A DNA stretch of 64,000 nt from Mycobacterium sp. NBC_00419 (GTDB lineage Bacteria; Actinomycetota; Actinomycetes; Mycobacteriales; Mycobacteriaceae). Both the position numbers and the translations under genes were made by a program. Below, piece after piece: positions 32,477 through 44,722 of this stretch (position 1 is the first letter of the stretch; every line of letters begins with the position of its first letter). The notes below the pieces were generated by a model that saw only the letters and a program-made list of their open reading frames with translations, was not told the origin of the DNA and ran no database searches. The stretch covers positions 3,410,001 to 3,474,000 of the forward strand of contig NZ_CP107931.1 in assembly GCF_036023875.1 (NCBI RefSeq). Reading direction: 5' to 3'.

Positions 32477-33468
32477 AGCAGCACCAGGCCCACCGCGGTC
32501 GCCAGCACGGTGGCGACCACCAGCGTCGCCGGGGCGAAGCGCAGCGCGAACGCCCGGCCGAACAGACCCACCTGCATCGCAACAAGTTTCACGTCGACAG
32601 CGGGGCCGACCACCAGGAACACCAGGCGCGGAACCAGCGGCACCATCGTCAGGCTGGCCGCCACGAACGCGTCGGCTTCGGAGCACAGTGCCAGCACGAA
32701 GGCCAGCAGCGCCATGGTCACCACCCCGAGCAGCAGGTGGCCGGCCACATGCTCGAACACCCACGGCGGAACCATCACCCGCAATGTCGCGGCCGCGGCG
32801 GCACCGATGACCAGATAGCCGCCGGCCTGCAGGAAGTCATGGCGGGCGGCCTCGCTGAACACCGTCCAGCGCGACGCATCGTCGTCCTCGGAACGCGATT
32901 GCCGACGAGTGATCCAGCCGGGACGGCCCCACCGCGACCACAGCGAGCCCATCACCACCGCGGTGGCCAGCGAGGCCACGCAGCGCGCCAGCACCATCTT
33001 CGGCTGACCGGGGAACGCCACCGCGGTCGCCACCAGGACCACCGGGTTGATCGCCGGCGCGCTGAGCATGAACGTCAGCGCGGCCGCCCCCACCGAACCC
33101 TCGCCGTAGAGCCGCCGCGCCACCGGCACCGAGCCGCATTCACAGCCCGGCAGCGCCGCTCCGGCTACCCCGGCGGCCAGCACCGCCGCCGGGGTCTTGC
33201 TGGGCAACCAGCGGGCCAGCCGTTCGGTGGAGACGTATGCGGCGATCAGTCCGCTGATCACTACTCCGAGGACCAGGAACGGCACCGCCTGCAGGAACAC
33301 CCCGCTGAACACGGTGCCCGCGGTCGCCAGACGTTCGTTGCCCGCGACTCCGTCGCGCATCCAGGTGCCGACGAGTGCACACACCACCAGGCCGGCCACC
33401 AACACCTCGGTGGAGGTGATCGCGGGGCGGCGGGCCGTGTCGACCTCGGTCTCGGCGGCAGGCTCCAC
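32473..33468 (-). CDS. Permease of the ArsP_1/DUF318 family
   Basis: This 331-residue polytopic protein has about eight helices and two similar halves. The first half shows the family hallmark GAALPGCECGSVPVARRL, the second ALCSEADAFVAASL. GTG 33468 was chosen as the first in-frame start before the first helix. It is coupled to the His-rich subunit downstream and divergent from lpqL, so it could share the 33469-33522 promoter region. Family members are putative exporters; a metal or metalloid substrate is possible but unproven. Confidence 0.83.
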   Translation of the reverse strand: MEPAAETEVDTARRPAITSTEVLVAGLVVCALVGTWMRDGVAGNERLATAGTVFSGVFLQAVPFLVLGVVISGLIAAYVSTERLARWLPSKTPAAVLAAGVAGAALPGCECGSVPVARRLYGEGSVGAAALTFMLSAPAINPVVLVATAVAFPGQPKMVLARCVASLATAVVMGSLWSRWGRPGWITRRQSRSEDDDASRWTVFSEAARHDFLQAGGYLVIGAAAAATLRVMVPPWVFEHVAGHLLLGVVTMALLAFVLALCSEADAFVAASLTMVPLVPRLVFLVVGPAVDVKLVAMQVGLFGRAFALRFAPATLVVATVLATAVGLVLL

Positions 33469-33509
33469 GGCGTCGACATTAACCGCGCGGTGACCGCGAT
33501 GCGAACGTC

Positions 33510-33515
33510 TACCCT
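33510..33515 (+). promoter_or_regulatory. -10 element for leaderless lpqL
   Basis: TACCCT ends 7 nt before the GTG at 33523, supporting that start over an in-frame ATG at 33499. Confidence 0.5.
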
Positions 33516-33522
33516 GGGCGCA

Positions 33523-35025
33523 GTGAAGCGCACTTATCCGGCGGTGACGACCTGGCTTGCCGTGCTCGCCGCCGCCGTCGCCCTGTCCGGCTGCAGCAGG
33601 CCGGCCGACACCGCCACACCGGTCGCGCAGGGAAAGCCTGCCGCGGAGTTCGCCGAGGCGTTGCGCAAGCAGGTCAGCGCTGACGCCCTGATGGCGCACC
33701 TGCAGAAGCTGCAGGACATCGCCAACGCCAACAACGGCACGCGGGCGGTGGGCACCCCCGGGTTCGACGCCAGCGTCGACTACGTCGCCGGGGTGCTTCG
33801 CGACAAGGGCTTCGACGTGCAGACCCCCGAATTCACCACCCGCATCTTCCAGACCGGCAAGACCGACATGACCGTCGGCGGCGCCGCCGTCGAGGCCCGT
33901 GCCCTCGAGTTCAGCCCGGGCACCCCGCCCGCGGGGATCAGCGGTCCGCTGGTCGCCGCGCCGGCCGACGAGACGCCCGGCTGCGCGGCCGCCGATTACG
34001 CCGGTTTACCGGTGCGGGGGGCGATCGTCTTAGTGGACCGGGGCAGCTGCCCGTTCGCGGCGAAGCAGGCGATCGCCGCCAAGGAGGGCGCGGTGGCGAT
34101 GGTCGTGGCCAACAACGTCGACGAGCAACACATGGGTGCCACCCTCGGTGAGGACACCGACGCCACGATTCCGGTGGTCGGGGTGAGCAAGGCCGACGGT
34201 GAACGACTGCGCGCCAACCCCGGGCCGACCACGATCATGCTCGAGGCGAGCACCAAGACCGTCACCGCCCGCGATGTGATCGCTCAGACCAAGACCGGCT
34301 CGGCCGGCGACGTCGTGGTGGTCGGCGCGCACCTGGACAGCGTCCCGGCAGGCCCCGGCATCAACGACAACGGGTCCGGGGTAGCGGCCGTGCTGGAGAC
34401 CGCCAAGCAGCTCGGTCCGAATCCCCAGGTGAAGAACGCCGTGCGGTTCGCCTTCTGGGGTGCCGAGGAACTCGGCACAGTTGGGTCCACGAAGTACATC
34501 GAGTCGCTGAATGTCGAGCAGCTCAAGGACATTGCGCTCTACCTGAACTTCGACATGATCGGCTCGCCCAACCCCGGCTACTTCACCTACGACGGCGACC
34601 AGTCCACCGCACCGGGCCGTGACCAGAGCGTGCCCCGGGTGCCCGAGGGGTCACCGGGTATCGAACGCACACTGGTCGCGTACCTGAAGTCGGCCGGAAA
34701 GGCCGCCCAGGACACCTCGTTCGATGGCCGCTCAGACTACGAGGCGTTCACCATGGCCGGTATTCCCGCCGGTGGGCTGTTCTCCGGCGCCGAGGAGAAC
34801 AAGACCGAGGAGCAGCAGAAGCTGTGGGGCGGTACCGCCAACGCGCCCTTCGACCCGAACTATCACAAGGCGACCGACACCATCGACCACATCGACCGCC
34901 CGTGCCTGGAAATCCAGGGCGGTGGTGTCGCTTTCGCGGTGGGGCTGTATGCGCAGGACATCTCGGGGCGCAACGGCGTTCCGGTCCGCGACGACCGCAC
35001 CCGCCACGTCCTCGCCCAACCGTGA
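33523..35025 (+). CDS. lpqL: Lipoprotein aminopeptidase LpqL (M28 family)
   Basis: The 500-residue product has a signal peptide with lipobox AVALSGCS. A PA domain insert (around RGAIVLVDRGSCPFAAKQAIAAKEGAVAM) interrupts it, then the M28 zinc peptidase core: GAHLDSVPAGPGINDNGSG (His and Asp ligands), FWGAEELGTVGS (Glu pair), YLNFDMIGSPNPGYFTYDGD, and a final His in PNYHKATDTIDHI. It should release N-terminal residues from peptides outside the membrane. It matches Rv0418 throughout; the neighbouring Rv0419 homologue lpqM is not present. Confidence 0.93.
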   Translation: MKRTYPAVTTWLAVLAAAVALSGCSRPADTATPVAQGKPAAEFAEALRKQVSADALMAHLQKLQDIANANNGTRAVGTPGFDASVDYVAGVLRDKGFDVQTPEFTTRIFQTGKTDMTVGGAAVEARALEFSPGTPPAGISGPLVAAPADETPGCAAADYAGLPVRGAIVLVDRGSCPFAAKQAIAAKEGAVAMVVANNVDEQHMGATLGEDTDATIPVVGVSKADGERLRANPGPTTIMLEASTKTVTARDVIAQTKTGSAGDVVVVGAHLDSVPAGPGINDNGSGVAAVLETAKQLGPNPQVKNAVRFAFWGAEELGTVGSTKYIESLNVEQLKDIALYLNFDMIGSPNPGYFTYDGDQSTAPGRDQSVPRVPEGSPGIERTLVAYLKSAGKAAQDTSFDGRSDYEAFTMAGIPAGGLFSGAEENKTEEQQKLWGGTANAPFDPNYHKATDTIDHIDRPCLEIQGGGVAFAVGLYAQDISGRNGVPVRDDRTRHVLAQP

Positions 35026-35068
35026 GTCCGGTTCACCGGTTCTGCGCGTAGAGCGTGCTTTTCGCGCG

Positions 35069-36355
35069 TCAGCGCGATCTGGGCGCAGAATCGATGCCGG
35101 GCCGGGAGGTCCCGCGCAACGCGGCCAGTGCCCGCATGCCGTGATAGACCACCAGCGCCGCGATCGAGCCCAGGGCGATTCCGGTGAACGTGAGACTGCC
35201 GATCTGCCAGGTGAAGTCGGCGATGCCGATGATGAGCGCGATCGCGGCGGTCATCTGGTTGATCGGCAGGCCGAAGTCCACCTGATTGGTCAGCCAGATC
35301 CGCACCCCGAGCACACCGACGAGTCCGTACAGCACGATTGTGGCACCGCCGAGCACACCGGCGGGGATCGCCGAGATCGCGGCGCCGACCTTGGGGCACA
35401 GTGCCAAGACGATCGCCGTCAGCCCGGCCACCCAGTAGGCCGCGGTGGAGTACACCCGGGTGGCTGCCATCACGCCGATGTTCTCGGCGTAGGTGGTGGT
35501 GGCTGACCCGCCGCCCAGGCCGGCCAGTACGGTGGCAACCCCGTCGGCGGCCAGGGCCCGTCCGGTCAGCGGGTCGGTGTCGACCCCGGTCATCTGGCCG
35601 ACCGACTTCACATGCCCGATGTTCTCGGCGACCAGGGCGATCACCGCGGGCAGGAACATCGGTAGCACGGCCAGGGTGAAGGTGGGTGTCTGGAACGTCG
35701 GCAACCCCACCCAGCCCGCCGCGGCGATGCCGGACGTGTCGACCTCGCCGAGTGCCAGTGCCAGCAGGTAGCCCACGACGACCGCCAGGAAGATCGCCAG
35801 CCGGCCCAGGATGCCGCGGAAGAACGCCAGGGCCGCCACCAGCAGCACCAGGGTGACGATGCCGACCAGCGGCCCCTTCTCGAAGTTCGTCTTGGCGGCG
35901 GGGGCGAGGTTGAACCCGATGAGCGCGACAATCGCGCCGGTGACCACCGGCGGCAAGGTCACCTCGATCCAGTGTGTTCCCACCACCTGCACGGTGACGC
36001 CGATCAGGATCAGCAGCAGCCCGACGGCGACCAGGCCGCCCAGCGCGCTGCCGGCACCGTGTGAGGCCACCGCGGCGGTCACCGGAGCGATCACCGAGAA
36101 GCTCGACCCCAGATAACTGGGCAGCCGGTTTCCGGTGATCACCAGGAAGAGCAGGGTTCCCACCCCGGAGAACAGCAGGGTGGTGGCCGGCGGGAAGCCG
36201 GTCAGCACGGGTACCAGGAACGTCGCCCCGAACATCGCAACCACGTGCTGGGCCCCGAGGCCCAGCGTGCGCGGCCAGCTCAGCCGCTGATCGGGGCCGA
36301 CGACCAGGTTGTCGCCGGGATGGGAGTCGACGCGCGTCCAAGTCAGCGGGATCAC
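35069..36355 (-). CDS. NCS2-family uracil/xanthine permease
   Basis: This polytopic protein of about 428 residues has the NCS2 signature: QHVVAMFGATFLVPVLTGFPPATTLLFSG near the N-terminus, VALVAENIGHVKSVGQMTG in the middle, GLGGGSATTTYAENIGVMAATRVYS, and QVDFGLPINQMTAAIALIIGIAD. It looks closer to the uracil permease (UraA) type than to xanthine permeases. The start is uncertain: GTG 36355 is used here, but a TTG at 36364 is also in frame and neither has a clear ribosome-binding site. Confidence 0.88.
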   Translation of the reverse strand: MIPLTWTRVDSHPGDNLVVGPDQRLSWPRTLGLGAQHVVAMFGATFLVPVLTGFPPATTLLFSGVGTLLFLVITGNRLPSYLGSSFSVIAPVTAAVASHGAGSALGGLVAVGLLLILIGVTVQVVGTHWIEVTLPPVVTGAIVALIGFNLAPAAKTNFEKGPLVGIVTLVLLVAALAFFRGILGRLAIFLAVVVGYLLALALGEVDTSGIAAAGWVGLPTFQTPTFTLAVLPMFLPAVIALVAENIGHVKSVGQMTGVDTDPLTGRALAADGVATVLAGLGGGSATTTYAENIGVMAATRVYSTAAYWVAGLTAIVLALCPKVGAAISAIPAGVLGGATIVLYGLVGVLGVRIWLTNQVDFGLPINQMTAAIALIIGIADFTWQIGSLTFTGIALGSIAALVVYHGMRALAALRGTSRPGIDSAPRSR

Positions 36356-36427
36356 GGTCTGCAACTACACACCATTGCGGCGCGACGCGCACGGCGATCA
36401 GGCCACGAGTATGGCCGCAAAGTGAAC

Positions 36428-36437
36428 AGGAGGTGAC
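36428..36437 (+). promoter_or_regulatory. Strong ribosome-binding site serving a leader ORF
   Basis: AGGAGGTGAC is an almost full anti-SD match. It is 4 nt (after GGAGG) from the ATG at 36438 but about 15 nt from the SulP ATG at 36449, so the shorter reading frame seems to be its target. Confidence 0.6.
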
Positions 36438-36452
36438 ATGCTGCACCGATGA
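36438..36452 (+). CDS. Four-codon leader ORF (MLHR) overlapping the SulP start
   Basis: The frame reads ATG CTG CAC CGA TGA. Its stop overlaps the SulP start codon as ATGA. It has the only good ribosome-binding site in the region, directly upstream. Translation of the leader would bring the ribosome onto the SulP start, so the two are probably coupled. The peptide is too short for a function of its own. It could instead be chance, with the SD acting at longer range on 36449. Confidence 0.4.
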   Translation: MLHR

Positions 36453-38128
36453 ACTGGACTGCCCTAGCCCCCGGGCTGGCGCAGTTCCGGCATTACCGGC
36501 CATCCTGGCTGCGCGGTGACGTGGCGGCCGGCCTCACGGTGGCGGCCTACCTGATCCCGCAGGTGATGGCCTACGCCACCATCGCGGGCCTGCCGCCGGT
36601 GGCGGGCCTGTGGGCGTCGCTGCTGCCGTTGGCGATCTACGCGGTGTTGGGCACCTCGCGCCAGTTGTCGGCAGGACCGGAGGCGACGACGGCGCTGATG
36701 ACCGCGACGGCCCTGGCTCCGCTGGCCGGCGGGGACCCGGTGCGGTATGCCGCGCTGGCGGCGATGCTGGCGGTCCTGGTCGGCGTCTTCTGCTTCGTCG
36801 GGGGCCTGATCCGGCTCGGCTTCCTCGCCGACCTGCTGTCGCGGCCGGTGTTGATCGGCTTCATGACCGGAGTCGCGATCATCATGATCGGCAGCCAGCT
36901 CGGCAAGCTCACCGGGGCACCGGTGACCGGCGACGGCATCGTCGATCAGGTGCGCTCGCTGGCGGACTCGATCGACCGCGTCCACGTGCCGACTGCGATC
37001 TTCGCGGCGGTGGTCGTGGTCGCCCTGCTCGCGCTGTCCAAGTGGCTGCCGCGTGTCCCGGGACCGTTCATCGCGGTGCTGCTGGCCACGGTCGCGGTGG
37101 CGGTGTTCTCCTTGGACCACAAAGGGATTCGGGTGGTGGGCCAGGTGCCCGGGGGACTGCCCGCCTTCGGGCTGACGGCCATACCCCTGCATGACCTCGG
37201 CACGCTGGCCGCGGTGGCCGGTGGCGTGGCGATCGTCGCCTACTCCGACACCGTGCTGACCGCGCGGACCTTCGCGGCCAGACAACGCGGCTACGTCGAC
37301 CCCAACGCCGAACTGCGGGCACTGGGCGTCTGCAACCTCGGAGCCGGCCTGACTCACGGGTTTCCGGTGAGTTCGAGTGCCAGCCGCACCGCACTCAGCG
37401 ACGCCGTCGGCGGTCGCACACAGGTGTATTCCCTTGTGGCGCTGGGTCTGGTGCTCGTAGTGATGCTGACCGCGCACGGGCTGCTCGCGAAGTTCCCGAC
37501 GGCCGCGCTGGGTGCCCTGGTGGTCTACGCCGCCTTGCGGCTCATCGACCTCGACGAGTTCCGGCGGCTGGCCCGGTTCCGGCGCAGCGAGTTCATCCTG
37601 GCGCTGCTGACGACGGTCGCCGTGCTGGGGCTGGGCGTTCTCGCCGGTGTGCTGGCGGCGATCGGGCTGTCCATCCTCGATCTGCTGCGCCGGGTCGCCA
37701 GGCCGCACGACAGCGTGCTGGGCTTCGTCCCCGGCGTGGCCGGCATGCACGACATCGTGGACTACCCCGAGGCCCACCTGGAGCCCGGGCTGCTGGTGTA
37801 CCGCTACGACGCGCCGTTGTTCTTCGCCAACGCCCAGGACTTCCGGGCGCGGGCGATGGCCGCTGTCAACCACAACCCCGACCCTGTGCAGTGGTTCGTG
37901 CTGAATTCCGAGGCCAACGTCGACGTCGACCTGACCGCTCTCGACGCCCTGGATCAGCTGCGCGCGGACCTCGAGGCGCGCGGCATCGTCTTCGCCATGG
38001 CCCGGGTCAAACAAGAGTTGAGGGTGATGCTCGACGCCGCCGGGCTGCTGGACAAGATCGGCGAAGATCACATCTATCCGACGCTGCCTACCGCGGTGGA
38101 GGCCTACCGCAACCGGCGCACCGCGTAG
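36449..38128 (+). CDS. SulP-family anion transporter with STAS domain
   Basis: This 559-residue protein has the Sulfate_transp membrane domain: GDVAAGLTVAAYLIPQVMAYATIAGLPPVAGLWASLLPL near the N-terminus, then GFVxSxSAS-like HGFPVSSSASRTAL around residue 305. A C-terminal STAS domain of about 110 residues follows (from about residue 440, with LDALDQLRADLEARGI). It imports sulfate or another anion, possibly bicarbonate, by analogy with the family; M. tuberculosis has Rv1739c and Rv1707 of this type. The last 25 bp overlap the convergent APC permease gene. Confidence 0.9.
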   Translation: MNWTALAPGLAQFRHYRPSWLRGDVAAGLTVAAYLIPQVMAYATIAGLPPVAGLWASLLPLAIYAVLGTSRQLSAGPEATTALMTATALAPLAGGDPVRYAALAAMLAVLVGVFCFVGGLIRLGFLADLLSRPVLIGFMTGVAIIMIGSQLGKLTGAPVTGDGIVDQVRSLADSIDRVHVPTAIFAAVVVVALLALSKWLPRVPGPFIAVLLATVAVAVFSLDHKGIRVVGQVPGGLPAFGLTAIPLHDLGTLAAVAGGVAIVAYSDTVLTARTFAARQRGYVDPNAELRALGVCNLGAGLTHGFPVSSSASRTALSDAVGGRTQVYSLVALGLVLVVMLTAHGLLAKFPTAALGALVVYAALRLIDLDEFRRLARFRRSEFILALLTTVAVLGLGVLAGVLAAIGLSILDLLRRVARPHDSVLGFVPGVAGMHDIVDYPEAHLEPGLLVYRYDAPLFFANAQDFRARAMAAVNHNPDPVQWFVLNSEANVDVDLTALDALDQLRADLEARGIVFAMARVKQELRVMLDAAGLLDKIGEDHIYPTLPTAVEAYRNRRTA

Positions 38129-39360
38129 ATCACGGCGCCGAGCGCCAGCATCGCCGCACCGACGAGCACGGATTGCGTCGGCAGTGCGAACGCCAGCACC
38201 ACGCACCCCGCCATGCCGGCGGCCGGGATCACCCGGCGGGCAGGAGCGAAGCGACCGGGGGATGGGCTGCGGCGGCGCCCCAGGGTCCACGCCGAGGCGT
38301 TGGCGATCGCGTAGTACACCAGGACCGCGAACGACGAAAAGCCGATCACGCCACGAAGATCGGCCACCGCGGCCAATGCGGCGACGAGCACGCCGACCGC
38401 CAGCTCAGCGTGGTGCGGCACACCGAAGCGCGGATGCACCGCAGCCAGCCCGGCAGGCAGATGCCGGTCCCGGGCCATGGCCAGCGTGGTTCTCGACACC
38501 CCGAGGATCAGCGACAGCAACGATCCCAGCGCGGCGATCGCCGCCCCCACGCGTACCACCGGCTCCAACCAGCCGGCGCCGGCCGCGCGGACCGTCTCAG
38601 CCAATGGTGCTGCAGCAGTTGCCAATCGGTCGGGTCCGAGCACGCTCAGCACCGTCACCGCCACCGCGGCGTACACCACCAGCGTCAAACCCAACGCGAT
38701 GGGGATGGCGCGAGGGATCGTCCTGGCCGGGTCGCGCACCTCCTCGCCCAGCGTCGCGATGCGCGCGTATCCGGCGAATGCGAAGAACAACAGCCCGGCC
38801 GCCTGCAACACACCGACCAGCGTCCCGTCACCGAGCGCCAGTCGTCCGGTGTCGGCCTGGCCCGAAAGTCCAACGGCGACAATCACTCCGGCAAGCACGG
38901 CCAGCACCGCCGCGACGATGATCCGGGTGAGCACCGCCGATTTCTGCACGCCACGGTAGTTGACCGCGGTCAGTGCCACCACCGAGGCCACGGCGACCGC
39001 ATGTGCGTACTGCGGCCACACGTAGAACCCGACGGTGAGGGCCATCGCCGCACACGACGCCGTCTTGCCCACCACGAAACTCCAGCCGGCCAGATAACCC
39101 CAGAACGGGCCGAGCCGTTCGCGGCCGTAGACGTAGGTTCCGCCGGAGGCCGGATAGCGGGCGGCCAGCCACGCCGACGAGGTGGCGTTGCAGTAGGCCA
39201 CCGCTCCCGCCAGTGCCAGGCCGACCAGCAGCCACGAACCCGCCGCTGCCGCAGCCGGGGTCAGCGCGACGAAGATGCCGGCGCCGATCATCGACCCCAG
39301 GCCGATGACCACCGCGTCGCCCGTGCCGAGCCGGCGTTTCAGATTGTCCACGGGCGGCAT
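38104..39360 (-). CDS. APC-superfamily amino-acid permease
   Basis: The 418-residue product has about twelve helices and the APC pattern: GDAVVIGLGSMIGAGIFVALTPAAAAAG at the N-terminus, then ARYPASGGTYVYGRERLGPFWGYLAGWSF and FFAFAGYARIATLGEEVRDPARTIPRAI. It probably imports amino acids or related amines. ATG 39360 follows no clear Shine-Dalgarno; a strong stem-loop sits 22 bp upstream in the leader. A 19-bp repeat at 38238-38256 lies inside the C-terminal third, encoding PGRFAPAR on this strand. Confidence 0.88.
   Translation of the reverse strand: MPPVDNLKRRLGTGDAVVIGLGSMIGAGIFVALTPAAAAAGSWLLVGLALAGAVAYCNATSSAWLAARYPASGGTYVYGRERLGPFWGYLAGWSFVVGKTASCAAMALTVGFYVWPQYAHAVAVASVVALTAVNYRGVQKSAVLTRIIVAAVLAVLAGVIVAVGLSGQADTGRLALGDGTLVGVLQAAGLLFFAFAGYARIATLGEEVRDPARTIPRAIPIALGLTLVVYAAVAVTVLSVLGPDRLATAAAPLAETVRAAGAGWLEPVVRVGAAIAALGSLLSLILGVSRTTLAMARDRHLPAGLAAVHPRFGVPHHAELAVGVLVAALAAVADLRGVIGFSSFAVLVYYAIANASAWTLGRRRSPSPGRFAPARRVIPAAGMAGCVVLAFALPTQSVLVGAAMLALGAVIYAVRRLR
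38238..38256. repeat. Dispersed 19-bp repeat, copy 1
   Basis: GGGCAGGAGCGAAGCGACC is identical to 59465-59483. This copy lies inside the APC permease gene. Confidence 0.6.
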
Positions 39361-39381
39361 GCTAGGCCCCGCAGATGAATG

Positions 39382-39422
39382 CGGACCGGTGTGGGAGCGC
39401 AAAACGCTCCCACGCCGGTCCG
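39382..39422. other. Long near-perfect stem-loop upstream of the APC permease
   Basis: Arms 39383-39399 (GGACCGGTGTGGGAGCG) and 39405-39421 (CGCTCCCACGCCGGTCC) pair at 16 of 17 positions, extendable by one C-G pair to 39382-39422. The loop is CAAAA, 5 nt. It lies 22 bp before the permease start at 39360 and has no U-tract, so it is not a classic terminator. On the permease strand it would be in the 5' leader; it could also be a protein-binding palindrome. The rest of 39361-39552 shows nothing else I can support. Confidence 0.65.
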
Positions 39423-39552
39423 GCACGGTCCCCCGACCCGGATTAGCGTGGCATCATCGCGAGCCAACGACTTACGGCGTCGCCGTGCTCGATCAGATTA
39501 GGACAAAATTCTGACGAGGTCGTAAATCTTGCTGAAGTTGTGACCTTCGCAC

Positions 39553-39813
39553 TCAGCGGTTTCGGGCGATGTTCGCGCCCAGATAGGCGCCGTACGCGAG
39601 CAATCCGGCGACCGCGAGCTTGCGGGTCTTGGGCGCCACCAACGCCACGCCGATCGCGGTCTCGATACCGCCATCGATGTAGGTGTGCGCCAGCGTATTG
39701 TTCGGGAACGCCTGGGCCGTCACCGACTCGTAGAGCGCGGGGCGCACGAAGTGCGAGATTCCGGTGGCGGCCACAGCCAGCCCCGTCAGCTTGATCAATC
39801 CATCTGCAGACAT
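39553..39813 (-). CDS. Small DoxX-like membrane protein
   Basis: This 86-residue protein has about three hydrophobic helices (LIKLTGLAVAATGISHF, TYIDGGIETAIGVALVA, LAVAGLLAYGAYLGANIA) and resembles short DoxX/DUF4267-type proteins. GAGAGGA lies 6 nt before the ATG. The ending KTRKLAVAG...ANIARNR is typical of the short mycobacterial forms. No redox Cys pair is present. It lies on the same strand as the monooxygenase gene that ends 24 bp upstream, so co-transcription is possible. Confidence 0.72.
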   Translation of the reverse strand: MSADGLIKLTGLAVAATGISHFVRPALYESVTAQAFPNNTLAHTYIDGGIETAIGVALVAPKTRKLAVAGLLAYGAYLGANIARNR

Positions 39814-39837
39814 CGTCGTCCTCTCGGCAGTGCGCTT

Positions 39838-41322
<1,485 letters not shown>

Positions 41323-41328
41323 GCAAAG

Positions 41329-41334
41329 ACGGTA
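41329..41334 (-). promoter_or_regulatory. -10 element for the BVMO-type gene
   Basis: TACCGT on the minus strand ends 6 nt before the ATG at 41322, consistent with a leaderless transcript. Confidence 0.45.
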
Positions 41335-41436
41335 CCTGACCCGCCGGTAACCACCCGGGACCTGCGCAGCCTCAGTCCGTGGGACCAAGGTCACTCACCG
41401 GCTGTACCAGCGGCATTCACTGCCGCTTCGGCGAAT

Positions 41437-42056
41437 TCAGGACAGCGCCGACAAGGCCGCGTCGACGGCCAGGGCGGGCACGTCGAGCGTCTTGGACCCC
41501 AGGTCGTGGCGCGCGCCGGTGACCTCCACAATCTGCACCGGGCCCGGGATGAGCTGGACGGCCTGGCGCAGCTCGTCGATGGTCCCGAACGGGTCGGCGC
41601 TGCCCTGGGTGAACACCGTCGGCGCCGTGATCGCACCGAAGTGCTCGGTGCGCAGCCGCTCCGGCTTACCCGGCGGGTGCAGGGGATAGGAGAACGGTGT
41701 GAGCAACTCCACCAGACCGGGATTCTCCGCGACGACCATCGAGGTCTGCCTACCGCCGTAGGAGTGCCCGCCGGCGATCACCGGGCCGGCGGCCAGGGTG
41801 CGGGCCAGCGCGACGGCCTCGACGATCCCGTCGCGGTCACCGGCCGCTGACCCCGAGGGTGGGCCCTTCGGACGGCGCCGCCGGTAGGGCAGGTTGTAGC
41901 GCACGGCCAGCCAGCCGCGCGACGCCCACTGATCGCACAGGCGGATCAGCATCGGCGACTCGCGGCTACCACCGGCGCCGTGGGTGAGCACCACCACGCC
42001 GGCCGGGGTGCCGGCCGGCTCGTGGGCGATGCCGTCGATCGAGGCGAGTGCCGGAC

Positions 42057-42060
<4 letters not shown>
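41437..42060 (-). CDS. Alpha/beta-hydrolase (dienelactone-hydrolase-like, Rv0421c position)
   Basis: This 207-residue protein has the oxyanion segment VVLTHGAGGSRESPM, the nucleophile elbow AGGHSYGGRQTSM (Ser), FTQGSADPFG carrying the acid, and EVTGARHDLG with the catalytic His. Its start overlaps the thiD stop by 4 bp, making it the third gene of the thiC-thiD operon. It occupies the place of Rv0421c. The substrate is unknown; co-translation with thiCD hints at salvage or ester turnover linked to the pyrimidine branch. Confidence 0.85.
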
Positions 42061-44485
<2,425 letters not shown>

Positions 44486-44487
44486 TC

Positions 44488-44582
44488 ACTCCCTACGCCG
44501 GCATTACCCGGACAGGTTCGTACGGTCGACGGCGCCTGATCAGCCGTCCTCTCAGCGCACTTGGGCGTGCGCTCCCGTGTGT
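44488..44582 (-). ncRNA. TPP riboswitch (THI element) upstream of thiC
   Basis: Read on the minus strand, the landmarks are in order: ACACGGGAGCGC, a variable P3 stem, GCTGAGAGGACGGC, GACCGTACGAACCTGTCCGG, GGGTAATGCCGG-like GGTAATGCCGGCG, and AGGGAGTGAACG next to the ATG. The TGAGA and GTAATGCCGG cores identify the class. The final AGGGAG serves as ribosome-binding site, so ligand binding can block translation. Boundaries are approximate. Confidence 0.95.
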
Positions 44583-44598
44583 TCAGTTGTCGGGTCCC

Positions 44599-44604
44599 AC
44601 GCTA
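44599..44604 (-). promoter_or_regulatory. -10 element of the thiC promoter
   Basis: On the minus strand TAGCGT lies in GCTAGCGTGG about 17 nt before the riboswitch. The same 10-mer precedes the thiO riboswitch on the plus strand. Confidence 0.5.
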
Positions 44605-44722
44605 GCAGGGGTGTGGGAATACCGATTGGCCTGAAAAGATTTGTATAGCTAACATATGCGTTATTGCGCCGTGGGCGCCCGATGCTGCTTTTGACTGATT
44701 GCACACGAAACGAGACACGCCG

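Noticed and set aside
32737..33522. Upstream extension of the lpqL frame
   Set aside because: It runs antisense through the DUF318 permease and lacks a signal peptide; the leaderless start at 33523 gives a proper lipoprotein.
35026..35068. Rho-independent terminator between lpqL and the NCS2 gene
   Set aside because: The short GCGCG-type complementarity does not form a convincing stem followed by T residues.
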